This document shows positions 56,176-64,000 of a DNA stretch of 64,000 nucleotides, in pieces. The notes beneath the pieces were generated by a model, which was not told the DNA's origin, did not search any database, and saw only the letters and a program-made list of their open reading frames with translations. Position 1 is the first letter of the stretch; every line of letters starts with the position of its first letter. This DNA comes from Anaeramoeba flamelloides. Its lineage: Eukaryota > Metamonada > Anaeramoebidae. The stretch covers positions 186,001 to 250,000 of the forward strand of contig JANTQA010000026.1 of assembly GCA_027625915.1 (NCBI GenBank), written 5' to 3'. A program made the translations under genes and the position numbers.

Positions 56176-57344
56176 TATTTACTTTTTATTATTAAAGGGG
56201 GGGGCATCGGGTGGTGTGGTTAATATCATCTTACAGCAATTAGTTATTTTAAAATATTCGAAATTAAAAGTAAATATCCACACTTTTCCTTTTTAGTTCT
56301 GAAATTAAAAAAAAAATAATTGTTATTTTTTGGGGCTTTTCTGTTTATTTGTGAAGTTTTCTAGGTTTTTTTTTTACTTTTTGATTTAAACAGAAAATTT
56401 TAATAAATTTTCTATTTATTCCAAAAAGTAAAAAAACCTAACGAAAATCAATATATTTTACTAATAAAATAAACTCATTTTCAGTCAAGTGACTGAGTTT
56501 TTTTCAAGAAATAGAATATAATCTATGATTTTAATTCATTATTATTCTCAAAATAAATTTTCGATTTGTAGATCTGATCATTTTTTCAATTTTTTTTTTT
56601 TTTGTTTTTTGATTTTTTGTTTTTTCTATTTTAAAAGTAAATTTGAAATTAAAAAAAATATTTAAAACTCCAAATTATCATTAAGAAAATTGAGTCTTGG
56701 TAGTTTCTTTTGAAATGAATTAACTTTAAAGTAATAAAATCTTATTGTCTAAAATTTTAATTTTCTAAAGCGGTTGAGAAATATATTACAGTTAAGCTCT
56801 AATGAAAGGGTCCTAAATTTTTTTTATAACAGTTATATTTTTTTTTTTGAAAATTTATGGTTTGTTTAGATATTTCTTTTATAAATCTCAACTTTAATCT
56901 GAAGTTTATTATTTCTCTTATTTCTAATCAATCAGATATTGGTTGATTCTGAAAAAAAAGTGAATTTTTCAATTTTGAATTGGTACTTTTGAGTAAAAGT
57001 AAGTTTGGAAAACCTTAAGATAAAAAACCTCTCTGAGTTTTCAAGAAATTCGAAAGTATTGAGTAAAGTTGATGATTTTATTTACTTCTTTTGAATTCTG
57101 GTAAAGTATGATTGTGTTTTTTGAACTTTTGAGTAATCAAAAAAAGATTTCAAAAATTTTTGTTTTTATTTCAAAAATTTTTAAAACTCATTGTTACTCT
57201 ACAGTAACTTGGCACTATACAATATTCTCAAACACTAGCTTTTTATCTAAATTATTATTATTATTTTTAATAATTTCAAAATATTCTTGACCTATTTACC
57301 AAAAATTATATATTATTTAGTTTTTTATTTATTGATTTAAAGTA

Positions 57345-57534
57345 AGTTTCACTTTTAAGTTAAAAACTTTCCAGGAGATTTAAGGTGCAAAAAAACTTCA
57401 AATTAAAGTACATTTTTTGGAATTTTTTTTAACACAAATAATTTTCAAGAACATGAATTTTATGACTTAATTTGAGATTTTTCTTATACCTTAAATCTCC
57501 AAGAAAGTTTGTGACTTAAAAGTGGAAACAAGTG
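57345..57534. mobile_element. palindromic MITE, CAGTCAG family, copy 3 (190 bp)
   Basis: Ends are eroded (AGTTTCACTTTTAAG on the left; CTTAAAAGTGGAAACAAGTG on the right), flanked by TA on both sides. The interior TTTAAGGTGCAAAAAAAC and its inverted partner are kept. Confidence 0.7.
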
Positions 57535-57909
57535 TATATTGTACATAGAAAACATTTTCAGCTATCTTTATTACAATTCATATTTTCCTTAGATATTTTT
57601 GAAAAGTTTTATTTTTTCTTGAAATATGTTTCAAACACTAGACAATATAATTGTTTTTTATTGTTTTTTTTTAAGGTTTATGACTTCATTAATGACTTGA
57701 AATCATGTTATGAGGAAGTTTTAGCTTAGTTTTTACATATTATTCTTTGAAAATGTTGATTATTTTTTTAAAAAAATTTGAATTTTTTATTTGTACAGCC
57801 ATCTATTAAATTAAATTATTTTTGATTTGGCTCAGATAAAACTATTTTTTGAGTAAAGGTAACTAGTGTTATTTAAGAAATAAAGCACAGTATATATATA
57901 AATATAGTA

Positions 57910-58099
57910 AGTTCCCGTTTTAAGAAACAAAAGTTAAATAAAATTTAAGGTACAAAAAAATCACAAATAAAGGCACATTTTTTGGAATTTTTTTTTTACT
58001 AATTATTTTATAAGAATTTGAATTTTGTGCCTTAATTTGTGATTTTTATTGTACCTTAAATTTTGTTGAAAGTTTAGGTCTTAAAAGTGGAACTGACTG
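57910..58099. mobile_element. palindromic MITE, CAGTCAG family, copy 4 (190 bp)
   Basis: Left tip partly lost (AGTTCCCGTTTTAAG), right tip intact (CTTAAAAGTGGAACTGACTG, then TA). TTTAAGGTACAAAAAAATCA and its inverse frame the T-rich centre. Confidence 0.75.
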
Positions 58100-58189
58100 T
58101 ATGGATAAAAAATTCAAAATAAAAAAACAGTTTCAAGGATTTACAATTCCAAAAAATCAAATTTAAAATAAAAAAATTACTTGCTTCTT

Positions 58190-58664
58190 TTTTTAAAATT
58201 TCTAAAGGGTTTAATTTATTCAATTTAAAACAGATTGTTTTCTTTAAGATATATAATCAATTTAATTCATTTTAATCTAATTTCTGGTTCGATTGTAACT
58301 CTCTATATTTCACAAAATAAGGTTTTTGTAACATTCTTGAGAAAATAATAACATATTTGAGAATTTAAAAAAATCAAAAAAAGAACTCTGAGATCTCAAA
58401 AAGTGCCAAAGATTGACACTTTGAAACTAACACAGTTGTTTTCAGAAATATAATCTACAGCCATTAGAATTGGAAATTGAGTGTCTCACTTTGGCACTTT
58501 TTTCTAAAAATGTCCTCTTTTTTTGATTGTTGACTTTTCAAGATCGATAACCTTACACAGGTTGATTAATTTTAGTACCCACTCGTTAAGGTATTCAGAA
58601 AAATCACAATTTTTTTTTAAACCATTTCATAAAATTATTTTTCACCGTGTGGCTATGCCCTTAA
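58190..58664 (-). repeat. dispersed repeat, about 460 bp (copy 2, inverted)
   Basis: Reverse-complement partner of 15690-16150. Keeps GAGATCTCAAAAAGTGCCAA, AATTGGAAATTGAGTGTC, TTTTTTCTAAAAATGTCCTC and the TTTCACCGTG end. The internal GTGCCAAAG / CTTTGGCAC inverted repeat is conserved with compensating change of C to T on both arms relative to copy 1. Confidence 0.7.
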
Positions 58665-59677
58665 AAGTTTTCGATTTGAGAAAAAATGGGTAAAAAAAAT
58701 TTTATCTCATTGAAAAACTTTTATTTCTGGGTTTCTTTTTTGATCAGAATTTTTTTAGCCACTTTACAGCAACAAATTGATAAGTCTAAATTATCTCACA
58801 ATAACATATTTTCAAAATATTGACTTGTTGTGAAATTTATTTTCTTTAGGAAAATGCTAGATCCAAATAAAAAATGAAAAAAAATTAATTATTCTCATTT
58901 TTTAGCAGATTATTAATTGTTAAAATTCAACAATGAGTATAAAAAATCCAAAAAAGAACTTTGGAAAAAAAAAAAAAAATCAATTTATCAAAGCAGTGTC
59001 ATAATTCAAGAAAGGGAAAGGAAAAAAAAAAGAAAAGAAAAACCCAAAATCCAAAAATTCAAATCTAAAAATTCAAAAAACAAAAAAGAATGGATTTTAT
59101 TTGAGACACACACTCATTAGTATGAAAAAATAAAATTGAAAATTACAAGTTAGACAAATTTATGAATTTAATTATTATTTTGCCCTTATTAATAAATGAG
59201 TTTATTCACAATATAACCAACACTGAAGTTCTTAAAAAACTTGAGGTTGTTGTATAGATTGTTGTTAAAAGTACTCCTATTTCTCAAAGTCTCTAGTCTA
59301 AAAAAGGATATCTTTTGGGGTAAAAAAATATAAATGGATATGACAATGAATTTGTGTTAAATTCAACTCTTTGATATTTTTTTGAATAGATGATAACAAA
59401 TAGTTTTGAAAACACTCAATATATTTAACAAAACTCAACTATTGGAAAAAATAACTGATGATAAATATTTCAAGTCCTAGGTTTACCAGGATTCGAAAGA
59501 GTCAAGTAAAATCCAATAGATTTGACTCGATTCTTAAAAATTCTGGAAAACTCAACCGAAATTTCCGTAGATTGCCGTCAAGTGCCTAGGTTATCCTGAA
59601 TTCAAAAGGATAGAGTAAAATTAAAGAGATAACGACTAACTTTGCAATTGAAATTTTAAGTATCAGTGTATTTTAAA

Positions 59678-60112
59678 GAGGCTTTGGTGGGTTGTAAATC
59701 TCATAAGATTTTTATTCAGTGAGATCTAACAAGGAAAAAAATTTCAAATTTTCCAGAAAAAGTTCTGAATTTTTTTTAGTCTGGGATCTCAAAATGACAA
59801 AGAATGTTGGCAAAAATCGACTTTTTGAAAAAATAACCTTCTATGAACAATTTTTAAAACACTTACACATTGTTGGCCATTTAAATAGTTTTTTTTCAAT
59901 TTCTCAGTTAAGCTGAGAAGGTTTTAAAAAATTACATAGAGTGTTAAAAAGGAGAACACTGAAAAATTTTGATGAAAAAGTCCTTTGTTATTTTAAAACA
60001 AAGATATTTTTTGAATAGTGCTCACGATAAAGTGTTTGGGATTGGATTAAATCCACTAAAAGACACAATTCCCAAAATTGAATGATCATTTTTTATCAAA
60101 CAAGCACAATAT
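59678..60112 (+). repeat. dispersed repeat of about 420 bp, copy 2
   Basis: Same orientation and order as 43268-43686, with GATTGGATTAAATCCACTAA shared exactly near the right end. Ends 150 bases before the presumed terminus of the pogo-like element. Confidence 0.65.
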
Positions 60113-60425
60113 GTACTTAATAAATTTAAGCACTATTTTTTTCTGATTAATATTTTTCGAAATTAAGTTTATAACTTAATTCAATTAACCACTGGGATAA
60201 ATTTTTTTTAGAATAAAAACACTCTTAACCTTTGAATATCGAAAATATTTTTTGAAATTACAGTGAGCAAAAATATGCGTGTTGAACCAATAAAAAGCAT
60301 GCAAAAAATAAAAAGCGTGTTTTAAAATTTAATTCGCGTTTCGAAATAAAACACGTGTTTTATTTTGACATTTTCATTTTTTGTTTGGCTGACAATTTTT
60401 TCAATTCTTTTGTACGGCCAAATAA

Positions 60426-60860
60426 TTTAAAGATCCTAAACTCTGTTTAACAACAGATGTTTTTAAATCTCAACGTAGACTAATTCCCAACATCCAAATA
60501 TTACAAACTCCACTATCGAACACAATTTATCCACAAACAAACAAAGATCCTTCTTCCAAAAAAGTACTTTTATCCAATACAACGAATAGTTCAAAAAAAT
60601 ACATCTCACTGATACTACTCAACTCTATTTTTGCTACTCTGGCTGTTTGACTTCAACTCCCGCTTCTTATATTTCACAACCTGCACCAACATCAAATAAA
60701 AAACAAAAACAAAAACAAACAAGACACTTTGCCAGTTGAAACGTGTGATCTAAAAACTCCAAAACTCACGTCAACCCAAAAACAAACACAAACACAAACA
60801 CAAACAAAAGCATTTTCAAACCATCTTTTGAAAAGGTTTCAGGCTTCCGATCGAATTTAG
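60426..60860 (+). pseudogene. coding-like frame interrupted by one TGA inside the transposon
   Basis: From 60426 the plus strand is open for 74 codons, hits a single TGA (60648-60650), then stays open 69 more codons to TAG (60858). Composition is Asn/Thr/Gln/Pro-rich with CDLKTPKLTSTQKQ and a short hydrophobic segment (ISLILLNSIFATLAV) just before the TGA. The run is unlike flanking DNA. It could be a decayed second gene of the element, exons around a small intron, or readthrough. No ATG in frame near the start and no family recognised. Confidence 0.35.
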
Positions 60861-60918
60861 TAACTGTTGAAAAAAACATTTTTTAACGTTTAATAATTTT
60901 TTTATTTAAAATTATTTT

Positions 60919-61116
60919 TTGCTGCTAAAAGAAAAACTCAAAAAGAACAAAATAAGAAAAACGTTTCATAAAAAGAAAGTAAAGAAGGGAGGAGAAAGAT
61001 TAAAAATCAAAATGCCAGTCCCGAAAGATCAAAATGTGGAAAGAAAAAGGTGGAAACATAAATTTGATGATGGAGAAAGATCAAAACTTGAATGCAAAAA
61101 GGTGGAAGGAGAATAG
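60919..61116 (+). CDS. small Lys/Arg/Glu-rich frame
   Basis: A 65-codon frame, highly charged (KMPVPKDQNVERKRWKHKF), ending in TAG, antisense to the 3' flank of the transposase. It starts with TTG at 60919; the first ATG is at about 61012. No family recognised. Could be a remnant of the same element's second gene or chance in a purine-rich tract. Confidence 0.2.
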   Translation: MLLKEKLKKNKIRKTFHKKKVKKGGERLKIKMPVPKDQNVERKRWKHKFDDGERSKLECKKVEGE

Positions 61117-61197
61117 AATTTTCAATTATCATATTCATTATCGTCACACACATAAGTTCGTAATTTATTGTGTGTTCTTTCCGAGATCTTTCGTAGC

Positions 61198-63951
61198 CTA
61201 TTTTCCTTTGGCGTGTTTTTTTTGGAAGAAAGAATTGGGGTAGGGGTCACAATAATTAGAATCCCTTCTTGAAGATCTCTGGTTATTTGTATTTCTTCTT
61301 CTTCTATTACCCTTCTCTCTTCTTTTTCTTGTTCCACGGCCACTATCACTACCCTTTCTTCTACCACTAATCCTACTTCTTTCTCCACTTCTGCCCGTAC
61401 TCCTGTTCTTGTCACTGCTTCGGTCTCTGTTGTTGTTTATGTTGTTGTTTATGTTGCTGTTTCTGTTGACGTTTCTGCTGCTATTTCTGTTGCTGTTTCT
61501 ACCATTGTCTCTATTTCTGTTTCTGCTTCTGCTTCTGCTTCTGTCATACTCTCTACTGCTTTCTCTTCCTGCACCATGGTGTGTTTCTCTACCCCTGCCT
61601 TGGTTTCTGCTTCTGAGCCTACCTCTTCCACTCCTCTTTAACTCACCCCCCCCCTCTTCTATTATTTGAATTTACATTTTCTTTATAACTTCTTACTTGT
61701 GTGCGCCTCTGTTCCTGAACAAAAAGAAGACCACCAAGTTCAGGATCCCTTGGCTGATAATAGTCTGTGGAAACATTTTCATGAGTGTTCAAATTGTTAT
61801 TATGATGATATTGAATTAAATCTCTATTATCATTTAAACGATTCGAAGGATAAAGGATCCTTTGTGTGGGGGAGGGTGTGGTTGTGTTTTTTTGGTAAAG
61901 TAAATTTCTCACAACACTAAACTTATCCCTCACTTGATCTAAATTTCGATTTTTTGGTTGCGGAGTTCGATTTTTTGTTTGGTTATTATTTGGAATTGGT
62001 GGTGTAGAACAATTTAAATTGTTATTTTCAAATGAACGGGTTGTATTATTTTCTCTTAGATTTTGTGTTTCATTAGATCCTAAAAAAATTTTTTCACTGT
62101 GGATACTAGTTCTCCCCGGAGATAATGCTGTTAGAATTTCATTATTTTCCGAATTTTTTTCAGTGTTTGTAATATTGTTTATTGTTGGTAAAATTAAAGG
62201 TCGGTTATCATACGAATCGTGTATACTTGTTTGATTAATTTCCTGTCGAATTAACTGAGGCTGTATAGTTTGTCTATTTGAATTGTTTGCCAAATTAATA
62301 GTGTTTTGGAAATCTTGAAATCCATTTAATAAAAGGTTATTCTCATCAATTTCATTTGTCTCTGTTTCAACAATTTCTGTTCCAATGCTTGAATGTACGT
62401 TTTCGACTGATATTAACCTATTAGTGAGGTTTTCGATAGATGAGTGTTCTGAAACTTGCTCTATATTGTCAATTTCGTTGATGTCAAATGGGGTGTGTTG
62501 AAATGGGTTATTCATATCGGAGAATAATTTTTGAAACAACTTATGAGGCGGAATGTGCTTCTTAGATGCTTCTAGCTGTGCTTTTCTTTTCCTTTTTTCC
62601 GGATTTGAAAGTTGATCGATAAAATTTTGACGAGTTAGAATTTGACCAGATATTCTTAATCGACTACCACGATTAAAATTTGAAAAGGTAAATTCTTTCA
62701 CTTCAGTCGGAAATACATATTTGTCATTTACTTTTTTTTTTAAATTTAATGGATAAATTCCAGATTTGTTAAAAGCTTCGACAATCCTCATTGTTGAAGT
62801 TGCTAAATTCAAACAATGGTCAAGTACCAAATAAAGATTTTTCTTTTTATCTTTATGTCTTTGTTGTTTTTTTAATTCGGTTTTAAAATGCCTAAAAATT
62901 CCCACATCAAGTGGTTGTAACAGATGGCTTGAGTGGCCCGGTATAACAACACAATCTATAAAGTGTTGTTGTAATAAATGGATTGCCCTTAAATCAGCCC
63001 TTGAACTATGTCCATCAAGAACTAAAAGAGACCATTTATTCTTGGGAAATTTATAAAATCTTTCTTATTGACTCTACTTCTGGTATAAAAATATCTCGGG
63101 TCCATTTATAAAACAAATCTTTTGTTATGAATCCCTTTGGACTCGTTGCATACGCAAAATTAAATAAATCCTTTTCCTCAAAAACTTTGTGATTTATTGT
63201 TTTGTTTGGCATTAAAAGCAAAGTTTTCAATAAATTTCCGCGTGCTGAAATTGTTACAACAACACTCATCAACTTCCCATCAGGTTTTTGTGCCCTAAAC
63301 GCTTTTTTCTTTGATTCTGGGGTTACAACAACATATGTTTGGTTTCTTGTGAGTTTTAATGATTTTTCGTCCATATTAAAAATTAAATGAGAGACATATT
63401 CTTTTTCTTCATATAATTCTTTTAACGTTTGGAAGAATTGTTGAATCATATCTTCATTAACTATAATTCTTTGATATTCTATGGACGAGCTCCTTGTTAT
63501 TCTCAACTTATTTCTTTTAGAAAATTCGTGAACCCATATGTTAGATGTTATTAGTGGTCTTTGGATTCTATAATCAACTTGTAACCAAGATGAGATGAGT
63601 TGATTTGCTATTTCTACGGTTTCATCTAAAGTAGGTGCCCAGCCAATCATGGATAATATTTTGAGTCTTTCGACAACAAAAAGTTCTTCTGCTTTGTTCA
63701 AAAGACATGGTCTTCCACGTTTACCAACTCCTCTTCCTGTTTTTATTGCTTTTTTTGCACGATAAATTTTTCCCCTCTTTATTTTAAAAACCCCCCTTAC
63801 AAATGAAAGGTTAAAAGGGGTCATCCTCTTTCTTTCACAAACACAAATAGCAGAAGCAAACATTTCGATTTCATTGGGTATCAACAGTAATTTTGGGAAT
63901 TGGCGAAAGGGTGCGATGACTTTTTCCTTTTCATGGATCTCTTTTTGTGTA
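61198..63951 (-). pseudogene. pogo/Tigger-type DDE transposase with two single-base frameshifts and an Arg/Ser-rich tail
   Basis: Reading from 63951: a basic HTH-like region ending GKRGRPCLLNKAEE, then the catalytic core with FNMDEKS (first Asp at 63371-63369), LLVLDGHSS (second Asp at 63016-63014) and LLQPLDVGIF (third Asp at 62908-62906). That is DD35D by direct count, with the PGHSSHLLQPLD motif typical of pogo/CENP-B-type DDE_1 transposases. One extra A in the AAA at 63063-63061 breaks the frame between the first two Asp. A run of nine G (61646-61638) breaks it again; with one fewer G the frame continues about 145 codons as an Arg/Ser/Asn-rich tail (DRSRSRSRNRNRD) to TAG at 61198. The middle part (62905-61643) is Asn/Thr-rich. 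Both lesions are in homopolymers, so assembly error is as likely as decay. The N-terminus is truncated by the MITE at 63952. The start drawn from inside that MITE is a TTG and not real. Confidence 0.85.
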
Positions 63952-64000
63952 CAGTCAGTTTCACTTTTAAGACACAAACTTTCAACGAAATTTAAGGCAC
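63952..64000. mobile_element. palindromic MITE, CAGTCAG family, copy 5 (cut by window end)
   Basis: TA then CAGTCAGTTTCACTTTTAAG, reading rightward and continuing with CTTTCAACGAAATTTAAGGC, matches the left half of copy 1 more closely than any other copy. It inserts directly beside or within the 5' part of the transposase gene. Confidence 0.8.

Larger units (their letters stand above)
53316..60260. other. AT-rich repeat-bearing interval without a recognised gene
   Basis: Holds three CAGTCAG-family MITEs within 2.1 kb, short pieces of the palindromic modules (56325-56465, 57000-57240, 59475-59620), the second copy of the 460-bp repeat (58190-58664) and the second copy of the 420-bp repeat (59678-60112). 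The many 60-100 codon frames are low-complexity. Confidence 0.5.
60261..64000 (-). mobile_element. pogo/Tigger-like DNA transposon (right end outside window)
   Basis: The candidate terminus is TA followed by CAGTGAGCAAAAATATGCGT at 60261, with subterminal GCGTGTT/GCATGC/CGCGTTT strings and a perfect 22-bp palindrome (60344-60365). CAGT tips with TA duplication are usual for pogo-type elements. The transposase lies on the minus strand (about 63951-61198). The opposite terminus was not seen because a MITE begins at 63952 and the window ends. The left terminus is therefore a proposal supported by tip sequence and subterminal repeats only. Confidence 0.5.

Noticed and set aside
60648-60650. Reassigned genetic code with TGA as a sense codon
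   Set aside because: The SPRY gene ends naturally at TGA, Trp is TGG throughout, and the confident genes contain no in-frame TGA.
61409-61669. Leu-rich plus-strand frame resembling membrane segments
   Set aside because: It is the complement of the hexamer-repeat region encoding the Arg/Ser-rich transposase tail.
63952-63977. Transposase start within the MITE terminus
   Set aside because: The start codon there is TTG and the first ten residues are translated MITE inverted repeat.
1-64000. CRISPR array, bacterial operon or viral replication module
   Set aside because: No regularly spaced identical repeats, no ribosome-binding-site-led operons, and the genes are spliced eukaryotic ones.

Overview
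This is a very A+T-rich eukaryotic nuclear window, full of homopolymers and microsatellites. The genes use the standard code (TGG for Trp; TAA stops, one TGA) and contain spliceosomal introns. The gene set is a mitochondrial-type complex I flavoprotein, an RGS-DUF547 protein, a tandem B-box/SPRY protein, a RING-H2 membrane protein, a Kelch fragment, a PAS-like coiled-coil protein and a ubiquitin-like protein. Together with Lys/Glu- and Asn-rich insertions this fits a free-living amoeboid protist. An Anaeramoeba-like lineage is my best guess, inferred from protein style only.

Layout, left to right: a Kelch exon at the left edge (-); a RING-H2 E3 candidate (+, exons 5178-5834 and 9593-9688); a coding-like cluster near 10.7-11.5 kb; an RGS-DUF547 gene (-, exons 17820-17586 and 13805-12669, perhaps also 20760-20621); a PAS-like/coiled-coil gene (-, 24193-22481); a ubiquitin-like gene (-, 31208-30129); NDUFV1 (+, 34062-34701 joined to 35180-35877); a repeat-dominated stretch from 36 to 46 kb; a B-box/coiled-coil/SPRY gene (-, exons 53315-52982 and 47893-46554); a repeat-rich stretch from 53.4 to 60.2 kb; and a pogo/Tigger-like transposon from 60.26 kb to beyond the right edge (transposase on -).

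The main result is that several apparently truncated genes become complete domains when joined across introns of 3.8 to 5.1 kb. The RING-H2 zinc site, the RGS fold and a tandem B-box pair are each split this way, and every junction is phase-compatible. These introns hold MITEs, palindromic modules and microsatellites, so the apparent gene deserts are largely transposon-filled introns and intergenic DNA, and other orphan exons probably remain.

At least seven repeat families can be told apart by eye: a 190-196 bp palindromic MITE with TA target duplications (four full copies and one cut by the window edge), a 453 bp MITE, a 477 bp MITE, a 1.4 kb inverted-repeat element, a 3.2 kb element with arms of about 540 bp, two dispersed repeats of about 420-460 bp, and a modular palindrome-rich repeat scattered over six clusters. 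No rRNA, tRNA or CRISPR array was recognised.
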